A stretch of DNA of 6,046 nt. It comes from Comamonadaceae bacterium (GTDB taxonomy: Bacteria; Pseudomonadota; Gammaproteobacteria; Burkholderiales; Burkholderiaceae_C). The position numbers were made by a program, and so were the translations under genes. The notes below the pieces were generated by a model. The model worked only from the letters and a program-made list of their open reading frames with translations. It was not told the DNA's origin and did not search any database. The stretch spans positions 1 through 6,046 of the forward strand of contig CANJNX010000057.1 in the NCBI GenBank assembly GCA_947475495.1. Direction: 5' to 3'. Below are positions 1 to 6,046 of the stretch, one piece after another; positions within the stretch are counted from its first letter, which is position 1; every line of letters begins with the position of its first letter.

Positions 1-451
1 ACTCCAGCATTTTTTGCACGCCAAACGGTGTGCAAGGAGGGAAAACGGTGTCGCCCAAGACCAAGGCGCCCACGTTGTAAAGGTGAAATCCATCCACGTC
101 TTTGTCGCTCGAAATTTTCCCCAGGACCCGGCGGGCATCAAAATGCGAAGGCAGCGGCAACTGCACCAAAATGCCGTGCACCGCGGGGTCTGCGTTCAAA
201 CGTTCGATTTCAGCTTCGACCACCGTATCGGGCGTATTGGCATCAAAAGCATAGACTTTGGACTGCAAACCTACCTCGGTACAGGCTTTGATTTTGTTGG
301 CAACATACACCTTGGATGCAGGGTTGTCTCCCACAATAATGACCGCCAAGCCGGGTTGAACGCCTTGCTGCGTTAAGGCATCTGAGAGTTCGCGGCACTC
401 TTGCCTGACTTTGCGTGAAACAGCATGTCCGTCAATAATTTTTGCAACCAT
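1..451 (-). CDS. folD: FolD, methylenetetrahydrofolate dehydrogenase/cyclohydrolase (N-terminal part)
   Basis: Bifunctional cytosolic enzyme that oxidises 5,10-methylene-tetrahydrofolate with NADP+ and hydrolyses the methenyl product to 10-formyl-tetrahydrofolate. The first 150 residues are visible; the family is usually about 280-300 residues, so the C-terminal NADP-binding half lies beyond the left edge. Read from the ATG at 451, the protein starts MVAKIIDGHAVSRKV and carries the FolD signatures in order: VGDNPAS (40-46), the YxxxK active-site motif with Tyr49 and Lys53, QLPLP (97-101), KDVDGFH (117-123) and PCTPFG (139-144). The start is supported by GAAGGG eight bases upstream (460-465). 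The gene is divergent from the MttB-family gene at 702. A FolD beside a methyltransferase of this kind could be dedicated to oxidising methyl-derived one-carbon units (inference); it could equally be the housekeeping copy. The family assignment is secure. Confidence 0.95.
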   Translation of the reverse strand, partial: MVAKIIDGHAVSRKVRQECRELSDALTQQGVQPGLAVIIVGDNPASKVYVANKIKACTEVGLQSKVYAFDANTPDTVVEAEIERLNADPAVHGILVQLPLPSHFDARRVLGKISSDKDVDGFHLYNVGALVLGDTVFPPCTPFGVQKMLE

Positions 452-459
452 GGTTAAAT

Positions 460-465
460 CCCTTC
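460..465 (-). promoter_or_regulatory. Ribosome binding site of folD
   Basis: GAAGGG on the minus strand, eight bases before the ATG at 451. It fixes the FolD start, since no other in-frame ATG with such a site is visible nearby. Confidence 0.7.
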
Positions 466-517
466 GGGCCTGCGCCTCATGGGGCTGCATGCTATGCGGC
501 AAAGCCAGCGTTCTTCA

Positions 518-538
518 CCTTGCCAAACGACTGAGATA
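518..538 (+). repeat. Direct repeat, copy 1 (CCTTGCC-5-ACTGAGATA)
   Basis: CCTTGCC (518-524) is followed after five bases by ACTGAGATA (530-538). The same two words recur in the same order at 638-656 with three bases between them. The preceding bases are also partly alike (TTCTTCA against TACTTGG). Two matched words at nearly the same spacing within 250 bases are hard to explain by chance, so this may be a duplicated operator for a regulator encoded elsewhere. The role is inferred only from position. Confidence 0.5.
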
Positions 539-637
539 AATCTGTTTGCGACAGGGTGTCTTTTGTTGAAGTTGCACCTGTAGGCATGGCGTTTGCAGGA
601 AAGTCGGCGTCGCAAAAGTGCCACGGCCGGTACTTGG

Positions 638-656
638 CCTTGCCGATACTGAGATA
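638..656 (+). repeat. Direct repeat, copy 2 (CCTTGCC-3-ACTGAGATA)
   Basis: Second copy of the pair: CCTTGCC (638-644), then GAT, then ACTGAGATA (648-656). It begins 120 bases after copy 1 and lies 45-64 bases upstream of the MttB-family start codon, where an activator or repressor site would be expected. It runs into TCAG, so that CTGA and TCAG flank GATA (649-660), a short palindrome-like extension that copy 1 lacks. Confidence 0.5.
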
Positions 657-690
657 TCAGGGCAGCATGTTCTGCATTAATACGGCGTAT

Positions 691-694
691 GGAG
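691..694 (+). promoter_or_regulatory. Ribosome binding site of the MttB-family gene
   Basis: GGAG with a seven-base A/T-rich spacer before the ATG at 702. It supports that start, including the basic N-terminal extension of the protein. Confidence 0.75.
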
Positions 695-701
695 TTTAAA
701 A

Positions 702-2297
702 ATGACCACTGACACAAGCATTCTAGAAGCGCAAGACACGACAACAGCCCCACGCAACCGGCGTACGTCTGGCGGGCGGGAAGCCAAGCGTGCGGCGCGT
801 GCGGCGCGCACAGGCCAATCGGTGCCCTACATCACGCGCAAAATCCCTTACTACGAAGTGCTTGACGAAGAAGGCCTGCAAATCATTGAGCGCAATGCCG
901 AAACCATTTTGGAAGAAGTCGGCATTGAGTTCCGTGACGACGCCGAGGCCCTCGATATTTGGCGCAAAGCCGGTGCCGATATCAAAGGCGAGCGCGTGCG
1001 CTTTCCGCGTGGCATGTGCCGAAGCATTGTCCAAGCCAGTGCCCCGCGCGAATTTATCCAGCATGCGCGCAACCCCGCGAACAACGTTGTCATTGGTGGA
1101 AAAAACACGGTTTTTGCGCCCGCGTACGGATCGCCGTTTGTGCGCGACCTCGACAAAGGCCGCCGTTACGCCACGATCGAAGACTTCCAAAATTTCGTCA
1201 AACTGGCGTATACCGCCACCTCCTTGCACCACTCGGGCGGAACCATTTGCGAGCCCGTTGATTTGCCGGTCAACAAGCGCCACTTCGACATGGTTTATGC
1301 CCATATGAAGTACAGCGACAAACCTTTCATGGGTTCGGTCACCCACCCCGAGCGAGCGCACGATACGGTTGAAATGGCGCGTGCTTTGTTTGGTGACAAC
1401 TTCAATGATCCTTTGACAGGTAAGCCCAAAACGGTGTGTATCAGCCTGATCAATGCGAACTCACCGATGACCTTTGATGACACCATGCTTGGTGCGGCCA
1501 AGGTCTATGCCCGCGCGAACCAAGCCACCATCATCACCCCGTTTATTTTGGCAGGCGCCATGTCCCCCGTCACCGTCGCAGGTACCTGCGCACAAACCTT
1601 GGCTGAAGCCTTGGCTGGAATGGCGTTTGTTCAGTTGGTCAACCCGGGTGCACCCGTCGTCTTGGGCAGTTTTGCTTCATCGATTTCTATGCAATCAGGC
1701 GCACCTACTTTTGGCACACCGGAGCCTGCCTTGGTCTTGTACGTGATGGCAGCTTTGGCACGGCGCTTGGGCGTTCCGTTTCGCTCGGGTGGCAGTTTGT
1801 GCGGCTCCAAAATCGCCGATGCCCAAGCCGCTTCGGAATCCGCCAACACCTTGATCCCCACCAGTTTGGGCGGCGTTAACTTTGTATTGCACACGGCGGG
1901 CTGGCTCGAAGGCGGTCTGTCCATGGGCTACGAAAAGTTCATCATGGACGCAGACCAGGCCGGGATGATGCACACCTTGCTCGGTGGCGTTGACGTGACA
2001 GAAAACGGCCAAGCCATGGATGCGATTCGCGAAGTCGGCCCAGGCAAACACTTTTTGGGTTGCGCCCATACCCAAGCCAACTTCGAGAGCGCTTTTTACC
2101 GCTCCCCAATCACCGACAACAACAGTTTTGAGCAATGGGAAGCCGAAGGCTCGGTGGATTTGTCGGTCCGCGCCAATGCCATGTGGAAAAAACAATTGGC
2201 CGAGTACGAAGCTCCCGCCTTGGATGTGGCGGCAGATGAAGCGGTGTTGGATTACATGAACCGCCGCAAAGCATCGTTTCCGGACTCCAATGTTTAA
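702..2297 (+). CDS. MttB/MtgB-family corrinoid methyltransferase, non-pyrrolysine
   Basis: A 531-residue protein of the trimethylamine methyltransferase family (MttB, COG5598). Characterised members demethylate a methylated amine and pass the methyl group to a Co(I) corrinoid protein in the cytosol; MtgB of Desulfitobacterium does this with glycine betaine. The frame has no internal TAG, so it is not the pyrrolysine-containing trimethylamine enzyme, and its substrate is unknown. Residues 17-36 form an Arg/Ala-rich, probably disordered tail, ahead of a helical segment (52-74, ending ETILEEVG). The barrel core contains the family-like stretches HHSGGTICEP (176-185), NANSPMTFDD (251-260), QSGAPTFGTPEP (331-342) and the Gly-rich WLEGGLSMGYEKF (401-413). 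GGAG at 691 supports the start. The M24 gene follows after 44 bases on the same strand, suggesting co-transcription. No corrinoid protein or reactivase is in the window. The family is recognised from the overall sequence; the substrate cannot be assigned. Confidence 0.92.
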   Translation: MTTDTSILEAQDTTTAPRNRRTSGGREAKRAARAARTGQSVPYITRKIPYYEVLDEEGLQIIERNAETILEEVGIEFRDDAEALDIWRKAGADIKGERVRFPRGMCRSIVQASAPREFIQHARNPANNVVIGGKNTVFAPAYGSPFVRDLDKGRRYATIEDFQNFVKLAYTATSLHHSGGTICEPVDLPVNKRHFDMVYAHMKYSDKPFMGSVTHPERAHDTVEMARALFGDNFNDPLTGKPKTVCISLINANSPMTFDDTMLGAAKVYARANQATIITPFILAGAMSPVTVAGTCAQTLAEALAGMAFVQLVNPGAPVVLGSFASSISMQSGAPTFGTPEPALVLYVMAALARRLGVPFRSGGSLCGSKIADAQAASESANTLIPTSLGGVNFVLHTAGWLEGGLSMGYEKFIMDADQAGMMHTLLGGVDVTENGQAMDAIREVGPGKHFLGCAHTQANFESAFYRSPITDNNSFEQWEAEGSVDLSVRANAMWKKQLAEYEAPALDVAADEAVLDYMNRRKASFPDSNV

Positions 2298-2298
2298 A

Positions 2299-2326
2299 TT
2301 GTTTTAAAGTCAAAAAACCGTAATAA
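2299..2326 (+). promoter_or_regulatory. Weak candidate promoter before the M24 gene
   Basis: TTGTTT (2299-2304) and TAATAA (2321-2326) are 16 bases apart, each matching about three of six consensus bases. Transcription from here would begin roughly nine bases before the ATG at 2342 and give an almost leaderless message, which would fit the lack of a ribosome binding site. The A/T-rich gap makes chance matches likely. Read-through from the MttB-family gene is the simpler assumption. Confidence 0.2.
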
Positions 2327-2341
2327 AACGCAAAGCGCTTC

Positions 2342-3544
2342 ATGACTAGCAGGACACCGTTGGTTTACACACTCAACAGTGACCTGTTAACGGGCCGTCA
2401 AAAACGGCTTCGCGAGGTCATGCGTCAACGGGGAGTACCCGCAGTTCTCACTGCGGACCCCATCAATATTGTTTACGGATGCGGCGTCCGTAATATGACA
2501 ATTTTCGGGATGATGGGGCCTTCGCGCTTTTTACTCCTTTTTGCGGATGGCCCTTCCATCTTGTTTGAGTTTGCAGGCTCAGAGCACCTGGCACATGGCG
2601 CTCTAACTGTTGACGAAATTCGTCCTGCGCCTGGAATAACAGCAAACTCTGGACCCCTCTTTCTAAATTCAATCTGTTCATTCGCTGCTGAGCTTGCTGC
2701 AGACTGTCGCCGACATATGGGTGGCGCTGGCTGCACGCTAGCTGTCGAGCGAATCGATTTCCTTTTCACCGACGCATTAAGGGCAGAAGGACTTGCCTTG
2801 CTTGATGCAACAGAGATTTTTCTTGAAGCCCGTCGAATCAAGCAACCAGAAGAAGTTGCAGTGATTCGCCAAGCAGTTCTTCGTGTTGAACACGCCCTTG
2901 GTAGTGTTGAGCAGGCGCTGCATGCTGGAATAAGTGAAGTTGAAGTTTGGGCACCTTTTCACCATGCATTGATTGCCCTGGGTGGTGAGTACGTATCTAC
3001 CCGACTTTTGCAAAGCGGCCCCAATACGTTTCCTTATTTCCAAGAGGCAGGGGAGCGAATCATTTGCGATGGTGATTTGTTGTGCATTGACACGGATGCT
3101 ATCGGCTACGGAGGTTACGCTGTCGACCTGTCCCGAACTTTTCATTGTGGAGAACAAGCGCCAAGCCCACGCCAACGTATGCTCTATGGACGTGCGCACG
3201 AACAACTACAACACAATGCGGCAATGCTTAAGCCCGGTCTTAGCTACGAGGAATTCTCTAAATGTGCCTGGAATGTGCCAACTGAACACCGCCCGTATGG
3301 ATATTATTGTTTGCTTCACGGTCTCGGGCTGTGTGGCGAGCATCCCTACGTGCCTTTACACCGCGAAGGTGAACCCTACCTCATGCCAGGTGTTTTTGAA
3401 CCCGGGATGGTAGTCTGTATTGAAAGTTACATTGGAGATCCGGTTTCTGCCCAGGGTGTAAAACTGGAGGACCAGTTTCTCATCACGTCTACCGGGGTGG
3501 AACGCCTGACAACCTACCCTTTTGACCAAAGTCTCTTAGGGTAG
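2342..3544 (+). CDS. DddP-like M24-family metallohydrolase
   Basis: A 400-residue protein with the creatinase-type N-terminal domain (about 17-160) and a C-terminal pita-bread metallohydrolase domain (about 165-400). It resembles DddP, the M24-fold DMSP lyase, in blocks such as STRLLQSGP (219-227), CIDTD (248-252), VDLSRTF (261-267), HGLGLC (326-331), EPGMVVCIE (353-361), KLEDQ (374-378) and LTTYPFD (389-395). The six DddP metal ligands are all present: Asp250, Asp252, Asp262, His326, Glu361, Glu376, each 45 below the DddP number I recall. Tyr321 matches DddP Tyr366, but the proposed catalytic base Asp377 is Gly332. The peptidase His expected seven residues after His326 is Glu333. DMSP lyase, peptidase or amidohydrolase activity therefore cannot be asserted. 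The ATG at 2342 has no clear ribosome binding site; a TTG at 2360 has AGGA five bases before it and is an alternative start. Sampled lines are about 47-52% GC, somewhat below the upstream gene. Confidence 0.9.
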   Translation: MTSRTPLVYTLNSDLLTGRQKRLREVMRQRGVPAVLTADPINIVYGCGVRNMTIFGMMGPSRFLLLFADGPSILFEFAGSEHLAHGALTVDEIRPAPGITANSGPLFLNSICSFAAELAADCRRHMGGAGCTLAVERIDFLFTDALRAEGLALLDATEIFLEARRIKQPEEVAVIRQAVLRVEHALGSVEQALHAGISEVEVWAPFHHALIALGGEYVSTRLLQSGPNTFPYFQEAGERIICDGDLLCIDTDAIGYGGYAVDLSRTFHCGEQAPSPRQRMLYGRAHEQLQHNAAMLKPGLSYEEFSKCAWNVPTEHRPYGYYCLLHGLGLCGEHPYVPLHREGEPYLMPGVFEPGMVVCIESYIGDPVSAQGVKLEDQFLITSTGVERLTTYPFDQSLLG

Positions 3545-3556
3545 CGTGTTAAGTTT

Positions 3557-3610
3557 TTGAAAATCAAAGTTAATGCTATTGATCTTGCAAGTACTTTGAT
3601 TGATTTTCAA
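3557..3610. terminator. Interrupted inverted repeat between convergent genes, possible bidirectional terminator
   Basis: The left arm TTGAAAATCAAAGT (3557-3570) pairs with the right arm at 3593-3610: ten base pairs (TTGAAAATCA with TGATTTTCAA), a four-base TGAT bulge, then four more (AAGT with ACTT). The 22-base loop holds the small palindrome CTTGCAAG (3584-3591). It fills the 76-base gap between the M24 stop and the transporter stop, where a terminator is expected for both strands. The stem is A/T-rich and has no proper T-run on either side, so it is not a classical intrinsic terminator. Confidence 0.4.
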
Positions 3611-3620
3611 ACCGCTTTTA

Positions 3621-5237
3621 TTAAACCGCAGCCAAGCGGCGTTTTTCTAGCACCTCATCCAACCAGTCCACGCGCATTTCTGGCACAGCGGTGATCAATT
3701 TTTGGGTATAGGGGTGATCGGGGCGATCAAAAATATTGTCTGTCTTATCAAAGGCCACAAACTGCCCTTGCAACATGACGGCTGTGCGGTGGGCGATACG
3801 GTGCACCACGTCCAAATCATGGGTGATCAAAACGTAGGACAGTCCCAACTCTCGTTGCAGCTTGCGCAAAAGCGTCAGAATTTCTTCTGCCACCAAGGGG
3901 TCTAAAGCCGAGGTTGGTTCGTCCAAAATAATCAGATCGGGCTTGGCGGCCAGCGCACGCGCAATACACACGCGCTGCTTTTGTCCACCAGAAAGCTGCC
4001 CTGGACGGCGCTCTAAGTACTCCACGGGGAGCTCCACCAAAGCCATCAGTTCCTTGGCACGGGCAAGCACCTCCGCACGACCAGCGCCAAAATAAAACTC
4101 GACCGGGCGTCCGATGATGTCGAGCAAACTTTGGCGGGGGTTGATCGCCACGTCCGGGATTTGGTACACCAACTGAATGCGACGCTTGAGTTCCTTGCTT
4201 CTTTCGCCCAGGCTTTTTGGAAGGGCTTGGCCTTGGAAAACAATATTGCCACTGCGGGGCGCAAGCAAACCGGTGATAACACGGGCCAAGGTGGATTTTC
4301 CTGAGCCCGATTCGCCGACAACGGCCACCGTTTCGCCAAGCTTGACGTCTAAAGAGACGCCGCGAACCACATGGAAATCACCGTAGTAGGCGTGGCAATC
4401 ATCGATGGAAAGTACGGTTGTTTCTTTGACCGTTGCAGCGATGGCACGTTCATTGGCTGCTGCGCCGCGCACCGCCACCAAGCGGGCGGTGTAGTCTTTG
4501 GTTGCATGGTGCAAGATTTGGTTGGTCTCACCTTCTTCCACTTCTTTGCCATGGCGCAAGACCTTGATGCGGTCTGCCACTTGGGCAACCACGGCCAAGT
4601 CGTGGGTGATGTACAAAGCAGCAGTGTTGTACTGGCGAATCAAGGACTTCAGCAATATCAACACTTCAATTTGTGTGGTCACGTCCAGCGCCGTGGTGGG
4701 CTCATCAAGCACCAACACATCAGGGCGGCAGGACATGGCCATGGCCGCCATGGCACGCTGCAACTGCCCGCCTGAGACTTGGTGCGGATAACGTGCGCCA
4801 AAATTTTGCGGATCGGGCAAGTCCAAAGCGGCAAAGAGTTCGCGCGCCCAGGCTTGCGCTTCGGAGCGGGTCATCAGACCATGGAGCAAAGGAGCCTCGC
4901 AGACTTGGTCCATCAAGGTATGTGCAGGATTAAACGCAGCTGCTGCCGATTGCGCAATATACGCAATGCGCTTGCCCCGCATATCGCGGCGGCCTTCGGC
5001 GTCAAGGGAACGGATATTGACACCATCTAAAACCACTTCGCCCTCAGCGATGTGAACACCCGCACGGGCGTAGCACATGCTCGCCAAACCAATCGTTGAT
5101 TTACCCGCGCCACTCTCGCCAATGAGGCCCAAGACCTCGCCTTTATGGAGGCGCAGATCCACCTTGTCGACAATCACATTGCCTGCCACGCTCCCAAGGC
5201 ACAGGCCTTTGATGTGCAGAATGACTTGATCTTCCAT
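3621..5237 (-). CDS. Fused double ATP-binding subunit of a peptide/opine-type ABC transporter
   Basis: A 538-residue cytoplasmic ATPase that joins in one chain the two nucleotide-binding domains which DppD and DppF supply separately; YejF and GsiA have the same design. Domain 1: Walker A GESGAGKST (40-48), Q-loop Gln96, signature VSGGQ (154-158), Walker B ending LDEPT (Asp178, Glu179), switch His212. Domain 2: Walker A GESGSGKST (308-316), Q-loop Gln359, signature LSGGQ (415-419), Walker B Asp439/Glu440, switch His473. Both sites look catalytically complete. The oligopeptide-type C-terminal motif is intact after domain 2 (HPYTQKL, 508-514) but reduced to KDYTARL (247-253) after domain 1. The gene starts 15 bases after the permease stop, and its weak ribosome binding site (AAGAAAG, 5248-5254) overlaps that stop, so the two are probably translationally coupled. 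The substrate (peptide, opine, betaine-like compound or other) cannot be read from this subunit. Confidence 0.95.
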   Translation of the reverse strand: MEDQVILHIKGLCLGSVAGNVIVDKVDLRLHKGEVLGLIGESGAGKSTIGLASMCYARAGVHIAEGEVVLDGVNIRSLDAEGRRDMRGKRIAYIAQSAAAAFNPAHTLMDQVCEAPLLHGLMTRSEAQAWARELFAALDLPDPQNFGARYPHQVSGGQLQRAMAAMAMSCRPDVLVLDEPTTALDVTTQIEVLILLKSLIRQYNTAALYITHDLAVVAQVADRIKVLRHGKEVEEGETNQILHHATKDYTARLVAVRGAAANERAIAATVKETTVLSIDDCHAYYGDFHVVRGVSLDVKLGETVAVVGESGSGKSTLARVITGLLAPRSGNIVFQGQALPKSLGERSKELKRRIQLVYQIPDVAINPRQSLLDIIGRPVEFYFGAGRAEVLARAKELMALVELPVEYLERRPGQLSGGQKQRVCIARALAAKPDLIILDEPTSALDPLVAEEILTLLRKLQRELGLSYVLITHDLDVVHRIAHRTAVMLQGQFVAFDKTDNIFDRPDHPYTQKLITAVPEMRVDWLDEVLEKRRLAAV

Positions 5238-5252
5238 AACCCGTAATCTTTC

Positions 5253-6046
5253 TTAAAGTTCTGCCTGTGCGCCCGAGGGGCGCGCATCAATCGAGAGCAT
5301 CCAATCCACAACCAAGTTCACCGACACGGTGAGCAGGGCAATCGCAGTGGCTGGATAAATGGGCGCCATCATTCCAAAGTTAATGGCGGCGGCGTTTTCG
5401 CGCACCATGCCGCCCAAGTCAGCGTAAGGAGGTTGAATGCCCAGACCCAGGAATGACAGTCCCGCGATAAACAAAAAGTTAAAGCAAAACCGCAAACCAA
5501 ACTCAGACACCAACGGAGCCCAGGCATTGGGCAAAATTTCTCGGGTAATCACCCACCACAAACCTTCGCCGCGCAGGCGGGCCGCTTCGACGTATTCCAT
5601 GACAGTGAGGTTCATACCCAATGCCCGCGCCAAACGGAACACGCGGGTGGAGTCCAACACGGCAATCGTCAAAATCAACACAGGAATACTGGAACCAAAC
5701 ACGCCCAAAATAATCAGCGCAAAGATCAAGCCAGGGATAGACAGCATCACATCAACCAAACGGCTAAAGAAAATATCAACCCAGCTGCCCACGACTGCGC
5801 TGACAAATCCGGACAGAATTCCAATCACAAAAGACAAGCTGGTTATCGCCAAGGCCACGCCAATGGTCATGCGTGCGCCATACATCATGCGGGTAAGCAT
5901 GTCACGGCCAATTTGATCGCCACCAAACCACATCGTCATGGAAGGCTCGTCCCAGGTGCCGCCTACATTGGCAGATTCTGGGAACGGAGCCAACCAGGGG
6001 GTAAACAGGGAAACGATAACAAAGAGTGCGATCACGGCCATACCAA
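5253..6046 (-). CDS. DppC-type inner-membrane permease of the same ABC transporter (N-terminus cut)
   Basis: Integral membrane subunit of the peptide/nickel/opine ABC transporter family, which pairs with a DppB-type partner to form the channel. The frame stays open through the right edge (a Gly codon precedes the Met at 6041). That Met falls inside the first membrane helix, so the true start is probably some 20-30 residues upstream, outside the window. Counting from Met 6041: end of helix 1 (1-17), the DppC motif WFGGDQIGRDMLTRMMYGAR (38-57), hydrophobic segments at about 58-85, 97-130, 183-200 and 227-248, the ATPase-contact EAA loop (EAARLRGEG, 152-160, to about 172) and the conserved SFLGLGIQPP (196-205). 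The ATP-binding gene follows directly. The DppB-type permease and the binding protein are expected upstream, beyond the edge; order and presence are inferred. Confidence 0.95.
   Translation of the reverse strand, partial: GMAVIALFVIVSLFTPWLAPFPESANVGGTWDEPSMTMWFGGDQIGRDMLTRMMYGARMTIGVALAITSLSFVIGILSGFVSAVVGSWVDIFFSRLVDVMLSIPGLIFALIILGVFGSSIPVLILTIAVLDSTRVFRLARALGMNLTVMEYVEAARLRGEGLWWVITREILPNAWAPLVSEFGLRFCFNFLFIAGLSFLGLGIQPPYADLGGMVRENAAAINFGMMAPIYPATAIALLTVSVNLVVDWMLSIDARPSGAQAEL

Larger units (their letters stand above)
452..701. promoter_or_regulatory. Divergent intergenic region between folD and the MttB-family gene
   Basis: These 250 bases separate two genes that point away from each other, so promoters for both must lie here or inside the genes. 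I could not find a convincing -35/-10 pair on either strand: several TTGCC(G)-like hexamers occur, but no good TATAAT partner sits at 16-18 bases. The region contains an imperfect direct repeat (listed separately) and a ribosome binding site at each end. The only open frame crossing it starts inside the MttB-family gene and shows no family features, so I do not count it as a gene. Confidence 0.6.

Noticed and set aside
14..376. A 120-codon plus-strand open frame at the left end
   Set aside because: It lies antisense to FolD, whose conserved motifs are all read on the minus strand; the frame shows no family features.
454..480. A possible eight-residue leader peptide (MRRRPEGI) ending three bases before the folD ATG
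   Set aside because: It has no ribosome binding site of its own and no attenuator-like hairpin follows it; a short frame like this is expected by chance.
454..753. A 99-codon minus-strand open frame crossing the divergent intergenic region
   Set aside because: It starts antisense inside the methyltransferase gene, has no recognisable domain, and its end overlaps the folD ribosome binding site.
723..1361. A 212-codon minus-strand open frame within the methyltransferase gene
   Set aside because: It is entirely antisense to a gene with clear family identity and a good start; long antisense frames are common in GC-rich coding sequence.
702..2297. Pyrrolysine-containing MttB
   Set aside because: No in-frame TAG occurs in the gene, and no pyl genes are in the window, so this is the non-pyrrolysine branch of the family.
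2342..3544. Naming the M24 gene dddP outright
   Set aside because: Overall similarity and metal ligands fit, but the residue matching the catalytic Asp377 is Gly, so DMSP lyase activity is not supported.
3609..3629. AAACCGC repeated at 3609-3615 and 3623-3629
   Set aside because: Two seven-base copies, one lying inside the end of the transporter coding region, are easily explained by chance.
5437..5916. A 159-codon plus-strand open frame within the permease gene
   Set aside because: It is antisense to the permease, whose EAA loop and membrane helices are clear; its Lys/Arg/Thr-rich content is typical of a reverse read of membrane-protein codons.

Overview
The window looks like an accessory catabolic locus from a proteobacterium. 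The exact lineage is not clear: base composition is moderately GC-rich (about 50-60% in hand-sampled lines), and the gene families fit Burkholderiales or marine Alphaproteobacteria. It holds five protein genes, two of them cut by the window edges. There are no RNA genes, CRISPR arrays or insertion sequences that I can see.

Layout: (1) 1-451, minus strand: the N-terminal 150 residues of FolD, running off the left edge. (2) 452-701: a 250-base divergent intergenic region with a ribosome binding site for each flanking gene and an imperfect direct repeat. (3) 702-2297, plus strand: a non-pyrrolysine member of the MttB/MtgB trimethylamine methyltransferase family. (4) 2342-3544, plus strand, 44 bases later: an M24 'pita-bread' metallohydrolase closely resembling the DMSP lyase DddP. 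(5) 3545-3620: a short convergent intergenic gap with an interrupted inverted repeat. (6) 3621-5237, minus strand: a double-domain ATP-binding protein of a peptide/opine-type ABC transporter. (7) 5253-6046, minus strand: the matching DppC-type permease, running off the right edge; the rest of the transporter operon presumably lies beyond it.

How the genes may work together (inference): the ABC transporter imports a small compound, the DddP-like M24 enzyme cleaves or processes it, and the MttB-family enzyme moves a methyl group from a quaternary or tertiary amine (or similar) to a corrinoid protein encoded elsewhere. FolD then oxidises the tetrahydrofolate-bound one-carbon unit. The substrate cannot be read from the sequence.

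The most interesting item is the M24 protein. It keeps all six metal ligands of DddP at a constant offset of 45 residues from my recalled DddP numbering. It has Gly where DddP has its catalytic Asp377, and it also lacks the His of ordinary M24 peptidases at its usual position. It may therefore be a DddP-fold enzyme with a different, undescribed reaction, linked to a methylamine-type demethylation locus.
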